64,000 nucleotides of DNA from Burkholderiaceae bacterium (GCA_023954045.1 JAMLIR010000024.1:1-64000), one strand, 5' to 3'; counted from the stretch's first letter, positions 33,743 to 41,688 are shown. A program made the numbers and translations. Notes: generated by a model not told the origin, from the sequence alone.

Positions 33743-34240
33743 TCAGCGCAGCGGCGAGATCTCGGGGTCGGCGTCCCAGGTCGTCGACGGACGTTGCGTG
33801 CGCGCGAGCCACTTGTCGAGCGCGTCGACGTGGTCGGCTTCCTCGCTGGCGAATTCGGAGGCCAGGCGCCGCACTTCGGGGTCGGTCGACTGCGTTCCGA
33901 CCGAGCTGTAATACTCCATCGCGCGCACCTCGTTCTCGCGCGCATAGCGCAGCGCGTGCCACGGGTCGAGCAGGTAGTCGAACGCCTCGTCGCCGCCCGC
34001 CTCGGGCGGCGCGCTCCAGCGGTATTCCCACGACCTCAGCTTGGGCAGCACCGTCGTACCGGCCCGCGCCTTGATCTCGTCGCGATGCATCTGCGAGAAG
34101 TGGACCATGTCGCGGAACAGCGCGGCGACCTCGTCGTTGCGGTGCGCCTCCATCATGTCGGCGAGTTCGAGGTAGCGCTCGGCGGCCTCGGTTTCGAGGG
34201 CCACCGCGTGGGCGAGGAATTCCGGCAGGGTGTAGCTCAT
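33743..34240 (-). CDS. Ferritin-like (rubrerythrin-type) di-iron protein
   Basis: A 165-residue four-helix-bundle protein without a rubredoxin domain. Putative di-iron ligands are the Glu residues of ALETEAAERYLELAD, the H of MVHFSQMHRDE, the E of ARENEVRAMEYY, and E/H in SEFASEEADHVDAL. It begins behind AAGGAGA. Likely function is peroxide reduction or iron handling. It is transcribed after nothing obvious and stands 24 bp from the flavoprotein, possibly in one operon. Confidence 0.82.
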   Translation of the reverse strand: MSYTLPEFLAHAVALETEAAERYLELADMMEAHRNDEVAALFRDMVHFSQMHRDEIKARAGTTVLPKLRSWEYRWSAPPEAGGDEAFDYLLDPWHALRYARENEVRAMEYYSSVGTQSTDPEVRRLASEFASEEADHVDALDKWLARTQRPSTTWDADPEISPLR

Positions 34241-34383
34241 CGCGTCTCCTTCCGCCGGACCGCCGGTGCGGCGCCGGCCATCCGGAAGGTTCGCTCCCGC
34301 GGGCCGATCCGCAATTGATGCAGGTCAACGCAGGTCTCGCGCGGGCTGATCAGCGCACCGGGGCCTCCGCGCGGCCCGCGCCC

Positions 34384-35088
34384 TCAGGGGCGGGATTTCG
34401 TTGCCTCGTAGCGGGCACGGTTCGCCTCGTTGGGAGGGTACAGGCCCGGCAGCTCGGCGCCGCGCTCCACCTCGCCCATGATCCAGCCCTCGAGCCGCTC
34501 CTGCTCGACGGCGACCGGGACGACCTGTTCGAGCAGCGCCGCCGGGATCAGCACCGCGCCGTCGTCGTCGACCACCACGACGTCGTCGGGAAAGACCGCG
34601 ACGCCGCCGCAGCCGACCGGCTGCTGCCAGGCCACGAAGGTCAGGCCCGCGACCGACGCCGGCGCGGCGACGCCCTGGCACCAGACCGGCAGCCCGGTGC
34701 CCAGGACGCCCGCGCCGTCGCGCACGACGCCGTCGGTGACCAGCGCCGCGACGCCGCGCTTCTTCATCCGCGCGCACAGGATGTCGCCGAAGATGCCCGC
34801 ATCGGTGACGCCCATCGCGTCGACGACCGCGATGCAGCCTGCCGGCATCGCCTCGATCGCCGCGCGCGTGGAGATCGGCGACCCCCAGGATTCGGGCGTG
34901 GCGAGGTCCTCGCGCGCGGGCACGAAGCGCAGCGTGAACGCGCGGCCGACGAGCCGGGGCTGGCCGGGCCGCAACGGCCGCGTGCCTCGCATCCAGACGT
35001 TGCGCAGCCCCTTCTTCAGCAGCACGGTGGTCAGCGTGGCGGTCGAGACGCCCGACAGGGCGGCGACGACGGCGGGATCGAGGCTCAT
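34384..35088 (-). CDS. RraA-family aldolase/decarboxylase-like protein
   Basis: A 234-residue member of the RraA/4-hydroxy-4-methyl-2-oxoglutarate aldolase family. Hallmarks are the substrate-loop region GIFGDILCARMKKRGVAALV followed by TDGVVRDGAGV (catalytic Arg and Asp) and PDDVVVVDDDGAVLIP. Enzymes of this family cleave 4-carboxy-4-hydroxy-2-oxoadipate or decarboxylate oxaloacetate, and RNase E regulation applies only to the enterobacterial branch. The ATG at 35086-35088 follows AGGAA. Divergent from the GST gene. Confidence 0.85.
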   Translation of the reverse strand: MSLDPAVVAALSGVSTATLTTVLLKKGLRNVWMRGTRPLRPGQPRLVGRAFTLRFVPAREDLATPESWGSPISTRAAIEAMPAGCIAVVDAMGVTDAGIFGDILCARMKKRGVAALVTDGVVRDGAGVLGTGLPVWCQGVAAPASVAGLTFVAWQQPVGCGGVAVFPDDVVVVDDDGAVLIPAALLEQVVPVAVEQERLEGWIMGEVERGAELPGLYPPNEANRARYEATKSRP

Positions 35089-35120
35089 GGCGCGATTCCT
35101 GTGGTCCGGAGGCGCAATCG

Positions 35121-35126
35121 TATACT
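35121..35126 (+). promoter_or_regulatory. Candidate -10 box of the GST gene
   Basis: TATACT is a five-of-six -10 match between the divergent RraA-like and GST genes. No clear -35 lies at 17 bp. The predicted leader is about 30 bases and contains GGGAG before the ATG. Confidence 0.4.
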
Positions 35127-35163
35127 CGACGCCGAAGATCCATCCGACACGGGAGTCAATTCG

Positions 35164-35820
35164 ATGCTCGAACTCCACTACGGGCCCGGCGCCTGCTCGT
35201 TCGTTCCGCACGTCGCGCTCGAGGCGATCAAGGCCGCGACAGGCGAGGACTTCGTGCCGCGCCCGGTGAAGCTGCACAAGGGCGAACAGCGCACGCCCGA
35301 GTACCTGGCGATCAACCCGAACGCGCAGGTGCCGACGCTGGTCGCCGACGGCAAGCCGCTGTCGCAGATCGTGGCGATCTGCGACTACCTCGACCGGCGC
35401 TTTCCGCAGGTCGGACTGTTGCCGACCGAGTCGTGGGCGCGCGCGCAGGCGATGTCGCAGTTCCTGTGGCTGAACAACACGGTGCACACGACCTTCACGC
35501 ACGTGTTCATGCCCGAGAAGTTCTGCGACGGCGAGGCGACGATGGCCGAGCTCAAGCGCTTCAACGCGGCGCTGTATCGCACGCAGCTCGAGCGAATCCA
35601 GGGCTGGATCGCGGCTGCGAATCCCTACTGGTTCGGCGAGCGGCTGTCGTTCCACGACGCGTACGCGCTGACGCTGCTGCGCTGGGGCGGATTCGCGGGC
35701 ATCGACCCCGACTCGCTGCCCGTCTACAAGGCGTACGTCGATCGCGTCGCGCAGCACCCGGCGGTCGCCGCAGCGATCGCGCGCGAAGGGATCAAGCTCA
35801 GCACGTTCAGGAAGGCCTGA
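35164..35820 (+). CDS. Glutathione S-transferase, beta-like
   Basis: A 218-residue cytosolic GST. The N-terminal thioredoxin fold starts MLELHYGPGACSFVPHVALEA, with C10 in the beta-class position. The glutathione gamma-glutamyl site is near NPNAQVPTLV, and ICDYLDRRFPQ follows. The C-terminal helical domain contains LSFHDAYALTLLRW. It conjugates electrophiles or serves as a thiol reductase. It is followed by a VOC gene and the methyltransferase selenoprotein on the same strand. Confidence 0.9.
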   Translation: MLELHYGPGACSFVPHVALEAIKAATGEDFVPRPVKLHKGEQRTPEYLAINPNAQVPTLVADGKPLSQIVAICDYLDRRFPQVGLLPTESWARAQAMSQFLWLNNTVHTTFTHVFMPEKFCDGEATMAELKRFNAALYRTQLERIQGWIAAANPYWFGERLSFHDAYALTLLRWGGFAGIDPDSLPVYKAYVDRVAQHPAVAAAIAREGIKLSTFRKA

Positions 35821-35870
35821 CGCGGGCGAGGCTGCCCTGCGCATCGGGATGGCCCGACGAGCGAAGCCAT

Positions 35871-36329
35871 ATGAAGCCGCGAGTCAGCCTGGTCACACTC
35901 GGCGTCGACGATCTCGAGCAGGCGATCCGCTTTTATCGTGACGGGCTCGGGCTGCCGACCGACGGCATCGAAGGCGCGCAGTTCGAACAAGGCGCGGTGG
36001 CGTTCTTCGACCTGCAGCCGGGCCTGCGGCTGGCGCTGTGGCCGCGCACGAGCCTGGCGCACGACAGCGGACTGCCCGTCGCCGGCTCGGCGAATCCGGG
36101 CGCATTCTGCCTCGCGCACAACGTCGACTCGAAGGCCGAAGTCGATCAAGTGATGGCCGAGGCGGGCGCGGCAGGCGCCGCCATCGTGCAGCCGGCCCGC
36201 GACACGTTCTGGGGAGGCTACGCCGGCTACTTCCGCGATCCGGACGGTCACCTTTGGGAGGTGGCCTGCAGTCCCCAGGCCGCGCGTGCGACGACGTCGC
36301 AGGCGGCCGCGCGGCGGTCCGTGCGCTGA
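35871..36329 (+). CDS. VOC (glyoxalase/bleomycin-resistance) family protein
   Basis: A 152-residue metal-binding VOC fold with two beta-alpha-beta-beta-beta modules. It begins VSLVTLGVDDLEQAIRFYRD and ends GYFRDPDGHLWEVACSP, which supplies the C-terminal Glu ligand. The family covers glyoxalase I, dioxygenases and resistance proteins, and the substrate cannot be read from sequence. It lies 50 bp after GST. Confidence 0.85.
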   Translation: MKPRVSLVTLGVDDLEQAIRFYRDGLGLPTDGIEGAQFEQGAVAFFDLQPGLRLALWPRTSLAHDSGLPVAGSANPGAFCLAHNVDSKAEVDQVMAEAGAAGAAIVQPARDTFWGGYAGYFRDPDGHLWEVACSPQAARATTSQAAARRSVR

Positions 36330-36431
36330 AGGCAGCCGCGTTCGCGACCACGGCGGAGGCCGATCTCGTCGACGCGCTGCGGCCGCCGCAGCTTGTCGGC
36401 CTCCATGGTGGCGCGCATACTCAACCGTCGA

Positions 36432-36461
36432 GATGCCCCGATTCGGGCGCCGTGGGGCATC
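36432..36461. repeat. 8-bp inverted repeat upstream of the selenoprotein gene
   Basis: GATGCCCC (36432-36439) and GGGGCATC (36454-36461) are perfect complements around a 14-base spacer. It sits in the 197-bp gap between the VOC gene and the methyltransferase. It could be an operator or an RNA hairpin. There is no T run. The rest of the gap shows no gene. Confidence 0.45.
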
Positions 36462-36526
36462 GGCGTACTCGACACACCCCAACGCATCGTCGCTACGGCC
36501 GGCGTCCGATCCGGGAGGTGCCTGTC

Positions 36527-37297
36527 ATGGAAACACCCGTCGATCCCTCCGCATTGCGCGAGGAAGTCAAGAAGAAGTACCGCGACGTTGCTCTTCGGCC
36601 CGATGGCCAGTACCACTTCCACACCGGACGAAGGCTGGCGGCGAAGCTGGGCTACGATCGGGCAGTCGTCGACGCAATGCCGGATTCGGCGGTCGAGTCC
36701 TTCGCCGGCGTCGGCAATCCCTTTGCGACGGGGGCGCTCTTGCCCGGCGAGCGAGTGGTCGACGCCGGCTCGGGTGGCGGCTTCGATTGCTTCGTCGCGG
36801 CGCGCCAGGTCGGCCCCGGCGGCCGGATCGTCGGCGTGGACATGCTCGCGGAGATGCTCGATCGGTCCCGGCTTGCGGCCGAAATGCAGGGCTTGTCCAA
36901 CATCGAATTCCGGGAGGGTTTCGTCGAGAAGATGCCGGTCGAGGACGGCTGGGCCGACGTCGTCATCAGCAACGGGGTGCTGAATCTGTGTGCCGACAAG
37001 CGCGCCGCCTTCGACGAGATCCGGCGGGTGCTGCGTCCGGGCGGACGCCTGCAGTTCGCCGACATCGCGAACGGCGCGCCGGTTCCCGCCACGGCGCGCG
37101 GAATCATCGACCTGTGGACGGCATGAATCGCCGGCGGTCTTCCGTGTGAAGCCTGGCGATCGATGCTGAACGAGGCCGGATTCGTCGACGTGCGCATCAG
37201 TGAACCCTGGGACACCTTCCGCGATGCCGCGGGCGAGAAGAATGCGCGCAAGTTCGAGGTCTACGGATACGCGTTCGTGGCGCGAAAATCCGGTTGA
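36527..37297 (+). CDS. Selenocysteine-containing SAM methyltransferase, ArsM-like (UGA at codon 200)
   Basis: The ATG at 36527 follows GGGAGG. The frame runs to UGA at 37124-37126 and continues without other stops to TGA at 37295-37297, for 256 residues in total. The N-terminal part is a class I methyltransferase (motif I VVDAGSGGGFD, residues 77-87, then GVDMLAEML and VISNGVLNL). The layout matches arsenite methyltransferases, although their GCGNP cysteine is valine here (GVGNP, 61-65). The segment after UGA (IAGGLPCEAWRSMLNEAGF and on to VYGYAFVARKSG) completes the family C-terminus. UGA falls exactly where AS3MT has Cys156 (LWGECLGGAL against LWTA-UGA-IAGGL). A SECIS-like hairpin follows at once. 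Cys207 could pair with Sec200. The substrate is not proven. Confidence 0.82.
37127..37160 (+). promoter_or_regulatory. SECIS element for Sec200
   Basis: Directly after the UGA, AUCGCC (37127-37132) pairs with GGCGAU (37155-37160). The upper stem pairs G37136-G37137 with C37152-C37153 and CUUC (37139-37142) with GAAG (37148-37151), leaving U37138 bulged and an apical loop CGUGU. Counting the U of UGA as 1, the bulged U is 15 and loop G-U is 21-22. In E. coli fdhF they are U17 and G23-U24, so the spacing between the bulge and the loop GU is the same. Confidence 0.75.
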
Positions 37298-37304
37298 CGT
37301 CGCG

Positions 37305-37324
37305 CGCGGCCTTGGCGGGCCGCG
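37305..37324. terminator. GC hairpin between the selenoprotein gene and the convergent VOC gene
   Basis: CGCGGCC (37305-37311) and GGCCGCG (37318-37324) form a perfect 7-bp stem with a 6-base loop. It lies between the TGA at 37295 and the convergent stop at 37325. No T run. Confidence 0.4.
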
Positions 37325-37699
37325 TCACTGCATCGAGTGGAGCCCGAACATGTTCCCCTCGGTGTCGATCGCGTGCGCGATGAAGCCGTACTCTCCGATC
37401 GACATCTTCGGGCTCTCGATGCGCCCGCCGGCCTGAAGCACGCGGTTCGCCTCGTCGGCGCAGTCGGCACAGCTGAAGTACACCATCGTCCCGCCGCCGC
37501 CCGAGGCGACGCCCGGCATCCTGATCAGTGCGCCCGACGCGCCCCCCGCGTCGGGCGCCATCGGAAATGCCCACATCTCGTGGGGGCCGGGGCTGTTCAG
37601 TCTTTGCAGTGTCGTCCCGAACACCGCCTCGTAGAAGCGCCGGGCGCGTTCCATGTCCTGCACGTAGATCTCGAACCAGCCAACCGGGTTGCGTGTCAT
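37325..37699 (-). CDS. VOC family protein (second copy type)
   Basis: A 124-residue VOC protein with a good ribosome binding site (AAGGAG). It starts VGWFEIYVQDMERARRFYEAVFGT and ends GFIAHAIDTEGNMFGLHSMQ. It contains a CADCADEANRVLQAGG helix typical of PhnB/YdhR-like glyoxalase-fold proteins. Substrate unknown. It follows the BTAD regulator gene on the same strand with about 68 bp between them. Confidence 0.85.
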   Translation of the reverse strand: MTRNPVGWFEIYVQDMERARRFYEAVFGTTLQRLNSPGPHEMWAFPMAPDAGGASGALIRMPGVASGGGGTMVYFSCADCADEANRVLQAGGRIESPKMSIGEYGFIAHAIDTEGNMFGLHSMQ

Positions 37700-37767
37700 C
37701 GTGTCACTCCTTCGTGGCGCCGTGCGCCGTGTGCCCGGTCGTGGCGGATCCGGGTCGGCATCGCGCG

Positions 37768-39792
37768 TCACGTCATCCCGAGCCGCCGCGCGCCCTCGCG
37801 GAACAGCGCCGCGCCGTCGGGATCGAAGCGGAACGCGGCGAGAAAGTCGGCAATGCCGTAGCGGGGGATCGCCCGGCGAATCGTCGCGGCGAGCTTGCGC
37901 GCCTCGTCGAGCGAGCCGGCCAGCGCCAGCGTGAAGGCCGCGATCGCGAGGATGTGCGCGTGCGCATTGGGCCGCGCCGCCGCCTTGGTGGCCCATCCGG
38001 CCGCCTCGTCGAATCGGCCGAGCCGCACCAGCGCCATCGCGCGCGCGCCCAGCATCCCGAACAGCAGCGGGTCGAACGGACTCAGGTGGCGCGACTGGTC
38101 GGCCGAGGTGATCGCGGCCAGCGGATCGCCCGACTGCGAGTGGATGAACGCGAGCGTGTAATGGCCCAGCGCGAAGTTCGGGCTGAGGTCGATCGCCTGC
38201 TCGAGCTCCACGACCGACTGGTCGTGCTCGTCGCGCAGCCACAGCGCCCGGCCCATCGCCCAGTGCGCGGCCGGGTCGCGATCGTCGACCAGGAGGCTCT
38301 GGCCGGCGGCGTCCATCGCCCTTTCGATCTCGGGTTCGCGATCGGTCCAGCCCTGGAAGGCGTTCTGGAAGTGCGTGAACGACAGGCCGGCCCAGGCTCG
38401 TGCGAAGGTCGGGTCGAGTCGCACGGCGGTCTCGAAGAAATGCCGGGCGTGCTCGTTGTCGGCCTTGCTGAACCGGTACATGTGCCAGAGGCCGCGATGG
38501 TGCGCCTCCCACGCGTCGAGCGAGTCGGGCGGCTTGAGGATCGCGCGGTTGCGCTCGATGGTTTCGATCTCGCTGGCGATCGACGCGACGATCCGGTTGC
38601 CGATCTCGTCGAGGACGAGCAGCGCATCGTCCGCGCGGTGGTTGAAGATCTCCGCCCAGACGATGCGGGCGCTGCGCGTCTCGGCCAGCTCGACCGACAC
38701 CGACAGCCGATCGGCGTCGCGCCGCACCGACCCGCTGGCGACGTAGTCGACGTCGAGCATCCGGCCGGCGTCTTCCGGCGAGACGAGCCGCTCGTGCAGC
38801 GCGAACACCGTGCCTTGCGCGATGACGAACAGGCTTCGCAGCTTCGCGAGTCGGGTGATGACGTCGTGCGCGAGCGCGCCGGCGGTTCCGCCGCGCGTGC
38901 CGCTCGGGGTCGATTCGTCGACGAAGGGCATCACGGCCAGCGACGCCCGGCGCTGCGCGGCCGCAGCGACGTCGATCGCCTCGGCGGGTTGCGTCGCCAG
39001 CAGCAGCGAACGGGCCGCGGTCCCGGGTGGAGTCCCCGTGCGCGCGCGGGCGGCGCGCCATGCGTCGCGCAATGGCGTGCAGTCGAGCCCCTCGGTTTCG
39101 AACAGGCGCACGGCCGCCGCAAGGTGCTCCTCGCCCTCGCGCATCCGGCCGCGGCGCGCGAGCGCGGCCAGCATCGCCTCGTGGGCGCGCGCATCGAACG
39201 GCGACAGCCGCAGCAGCCGGTCGAGCCAGGCGAACGCTTCGTCGTCGGGCGCTTCGTCGGCCAGACGCGCCAGGAGCCCCGCGTGCAGGTCGCGAAAGCG
39301 TCGCCGCTGCGCGGCGAGCCATCCGTCGAAGACCGGGCTGCGGTCGACTTCGAGCCCCTCGAGGAAGTCGCCGCCGATCAGCTCGGACAGGCGTTGCCGG
39401 CCCGCCCGATCGAAGGCCTCGACGCCCGTCCCCGCGGCCTTCGCGACCTCGATCGCGTCGACGAAGCAGTCGGCAAGGTCGAGGGTCACGGTGTCGGCGC
39501 GCGTCTGCACGCGCCGGCGCTCGCCGTCGTCGACCAGGCCGCGAATCTTGCTCAGGCACCAGCGGAGTTCGCCGCGCGGATCGCTGGGTTCCTCCCACAG
39601 CAGTTCGCAGAGCCGGCTGCGCGTCTCCGCGCGCTGCGCGAGCGCAAGGTAGGCGAGCAGCGCGCGTACTTTCCTCGAAGCCGGCAGGGCGAGCTCGCGG
39701 TCGCCGCGCCAGATCGCGATGGGCCCGAAAAGCCGCATCCGGATCGAGGGCGCGGCGCCAGCGGCGTCGGTTGCAGCGGATCTGAAGGGCAT
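37768..39792 (-). CDS. Transcriptional activator with winged-helix/BTAD domain and TPR repeats
   Basis: A 674-residue regulator. Residues about 15-105 form an OmpR/SARP-type winged helix (MRLFGPIAIWRGDRELALP, SRLCELLWEEPSDPRGELRWCLSKIR). A BTAD helical domain follows (to about 250), then a TolB-like segment SLAVMPFVDESTP with LAHDVITRLAKLRSLFVI, as in adenylate-cyclase-type regulators. A TPR array extends to the C-terminus. No ATPase domain is seen. The ATG at 39790-39792 is preferred over upstream starts in the divergent region. Ligand and targets are unknown. The adjacent VOC and methyltransferase genes are candidates. Confidence 0.8.
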   Translation of the reverse strand: MPFRSAATDAAGAAPSIRMRLFGPIAIWRGDRELALPASRKVRALLAYLALAQRAETRSRLCELLWEEPSDPRGELRWCLSKIRGLVDDGERRRVQTRADTVTLDLADCFVDAIEVAKAAGTGVEAFDRAGRQRLSELIGGDFLEGLEVDRSPVFDGWLAAQRRRFRDLHAGLLARLADEAPDDEAFAWLDRLLRLSPFDARAHEAMLAALARRGRMREGEEHLAAAVRLFETEGLDCTPLRDAWRAARARTGTPPGTAARSLLLATQPAEAIDVAAAAQRRASLAVMPFVDESTPSGTRGGTAGALAHDVITRLAKLRSLFVIAQGTVFALHERLVSPEDAGRMLDVDYVASGSVRRDADRLSVSVELAETRSARIVWAEIFNHRADDALLVLDEIGNRIVASIASEIETIERNRAILKPPDSLDAWEAHHRGLWHMYRFSKADNEHARHFFETAVRLDPTFARAWAGLSFTHFQNAFQGWTDREPEIERAMDAAGQSLLVDDRDPAAHWAMGRALWLRDEHDQSVVELEQAIDLSPNFALGHYTLAFIHSQSGDPLAAITSADQSRHLSPFDPLLFGMLGARAMALVRLGRFDEAAGWATKAAARPNAHAHILAIAAFTLALAGSLDEARKLAATIRRAIPRYGIADFLAAFRFDPDGAALFREGARRLGMT

Positions 39793-39938
39793 TTCCACGC
39801 CGGTTACCACGCTCGCGCCCACGCCTGGCGCATATCGTCGATACCGTCGGTCAGGGCTCGCGGACGCGGCCGGACCGCAGGAACCCCGCCCTCGCAAGCG
39901 CGAGGCGGAATACCGCAGGACTCGACGGAGCCAATGAC

Positions 39939-40790
39939 ATGGACGCAGCCACCACCACCACCAACCAGAGCCGCCAGCCGGCCCCGCAGGCAGACCTCGC
40001 GGCGATCAAGTCGCGGCAGCAGGCAGCATGGTCGTCGGGCGATTATGCGCTCATCGGCACCACGCTGCAGATCGTCGGCGAGGACCTCTGCGAGGCGCTC
40101 GACCTTCGCGCCGGGAGCAAGGTGCTCGACGTCGCCGCCGGCAACGGGAACGTCTCGCTGGCCGCGGCGCGCCGCTGGTGCGACGTGGTCGCGACCGACT
40201 ACGTGCCCGCCCTGCTCGAGCGTGCCCGCGAGCGGGCTGCGGCCGATCGGCTCGCGATGACGTTTCGCGAAGCCGACGCCGAGGCGCTGCCGTTTCCGGA
40301 CGGCAGTTTCGACGCGGTCGTCTCGACCTTCGGCGTGATGTTCACGCCGGACCAGCCGCGCGCCGCGGCCGAGATGGTCCGCGTCTGCCGGCGCGGCGGC
40401 AAGATCGGCCTCGCCAACTGGACGCCCGAGGGCTTCATCGGCCAGCTGTTCAAGACCATCGGCAAGCACGTTCCCCCGCCGGCGGGCGCATCGTCGCCGG
40501 CGCTCTGGGGTACGCGCGACCGGATCTCCGAGCTGTTCGGGCGGCACGCGACCTCGATCGCGTCGTCGCAGCGGAACTACGTGTTCCGCTATCGCTCGCC
40601 CGAGCACTGGCTCGAGATCTTCCGGACCTGGTATGGCCCGGTGCTCAAGGCGTTCGGCGCGCTCGATGCCCAGGGGCAGGCCGCGCTCCGGGACGACATC
40701 CTCGCGCTGATCGGCCGGTTCAACCGTTCCGGGGACGGCACGATGGTCGTGCCGGGCGAGTACCTCGAGATCGTGATCACGCGCGGCTGA
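39939..40790 (+). CDS. Class I SAM-dependent methyltransferase
   Basis: A 283-residue UbiE-like methyltransferase. It starts behind GGAG. Motif I is VLDVAAGNGNVSLAAARR, followed by VVATDYVPALLERARERA and ALPFPDGSFDAVVSTFGVMF. The C-terminal half reads HWLEIFRTWYGPVLKAF, suggesting a small-molecule substrate. It is divergent from the BTAD regulator and convergent with a second, damaged methyltransferase. Confidence 0.85.
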   Translation: MDAATTTTNQSRQPAPQADLAAIKSRQQAAWSSGDYALIGTTLQIVGEDLCEALDLRAGSKVLDVAAGNGNVSLAAARRWCDVVATDYVPALLERARERAAADRLAMTFREADAEALPFPDGSFDAVVSTFGVMFTPDQPRAAAEMVRVCRRGGKIGLANWTPEGFIGQLFKTIGKHVPPPAGASSPALWGTRDRISELFGRHATSIASSQRNYVFRYRSPEHWLEIFRTWYGPVLKAFGALDAQGQAALRDDILALIGRFNRSGDGTMVVPGEYLEIVITRG

Positions 40791-40805
40791 CCGCTCGGCT
40801 CAGCC
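40785..40805. terminator. Hairpin containing both convergent stops
   Basis: GGCTGA (40785-40790) and TCAGCC (40800-40805) form a 6-bp stem with a 9-base loop. It carries the TGA of the plus-strand methyltransferase and the stop of the minus-strand methyltransferase pseudogene. No T run. Confidence 0.4.
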
Positions 40806-41593
40806 CCGGCCCGTGGCCAGGTTCGTCGCGATCTCGAACGCGAGCCGCCCGTCGGCGACGTAGGGCGACAGCGCTTCGGCGCTGTCGCCGACGATCGCGT
40901 CGACGGTCTTCGCGCGTTGCGCGTCGTCCATCTGCCGCGAGGCGGGGCTCATGCCCACGAGCGCAGTCGCGTTCAATCGCGCGAACACGCCGGGATCGTC
41001 GAAGCGAACCGTCCGCGTCAGGGTCCTGACGCGGACCTCGCCCAGGCCTGCGTCGGCGAGCAGGGATCGAAGCGCGTCGGCGTCGCCGAAGCCGTGGCGC
41101 TGGTCGACGAAGCTGCCCAGGTGCCGTTCCGCGACCCGATGCAGCGCGTGGAACAGCGGGACCTCGTCCTCGGGGCGCCAGGTCGCCACCGCGAACCTGC
41201 CGTTGGCGGCCAGCGCGCGCCGGCAGGCTTGTCGGGGAAGAACTGCAGCCCCTGCTGGCACACGACGACGTCGAACTTCTCGGCGTCGCGAAGCGGCAAT
41301 GCGCAGGCGTCGCCCTCGCGCCAGTCGATGGCCGGCGCCGCCGTGCGCGCAACCGCCAGCATCGCCGGGCTGATGTCGACGCCGACGACGCGCCCGGCCT
41401 CGCCCAGGCGTTCGCGCGCCAGCCGGGCCACGATGCCGGTGCCGCACGCGACGTCGAGGACGCGGTCGCCCGGGGCGAGGTCCACGTCGTCGAGGATCGT
41501 TTCGGCCCATGGCCGGAACAGCGGGCCCACGAGGCAGCGCTCGTAGGTCTCGGGAAAACTCGAGAGATTCATCGCATAGGCAGGAAGCGACAT
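40800..41593 (-). pseudogene. SAM-dependent methyltransferase broken by a frameshift near 41230
   Basis: The N-terminal part reads well from the ATG at 41591-41593: MSLPAYAMNLSS, SAM motif VLDVACGTGIVARLARERLG, GVDISPAMLAVAR, then CQQGLQFFPDKPA. After that the frame turns into nonsense, while another frame continues with RRALAANGRFAVATWRPEDE and a normal methyltransferase C-terminus to 40800. About half a dozen family residues (the usual ALREM-like helix) are missing at the junction near 41225-41235. This points to a small deletion that is not a multiple of three. An assembly error remains possible. Confidence 0.75.
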
Positions 41594-41671
41594 GGCGACC
41601 TCCGTCGGTACTGCCTGCGAGTCGACGTCGCACCGTGCGGATCGATCGCAGGGCACGGTCACAGTATCGCC

Positions 41672-41688
41672 CCGGAGCAGCGCTCCGG
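41672..41688. repeat. 7-bp inverted repeat between the channel-like gene and the methyltransferase pseudogene
   Basis: CCGGAGC (41672-41678) and GCTCCGG (41682-41688) with a 3-base loop. It lies in the 180-bp gap between two minus-strand genes. It could end the channel-like transcript or be an operator for the methyltransferase. No T run. No other element is obvious in this gap. Confidence 0.4.

Noticed and set aside
37124-37126. UGA in the methyltransferase as a plain nonsense mutation (pseudogene)
   Set aside because: The downstream frame is intact and family-like to its natural end, the codon falls on the catalytic Cys column, and a SECIS-type hairpin begins at the next base. Decay remains possible only if the genome lacks Sec machinery.
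41225-41235. Second selenoprotein or programmed frameshift in the minus-strand methyltransferase
   Set aside because: There is no in-frame UGA at the break, no slippery heptamer, and family residues are missing at the junction, so a deletion is the simpler reading.
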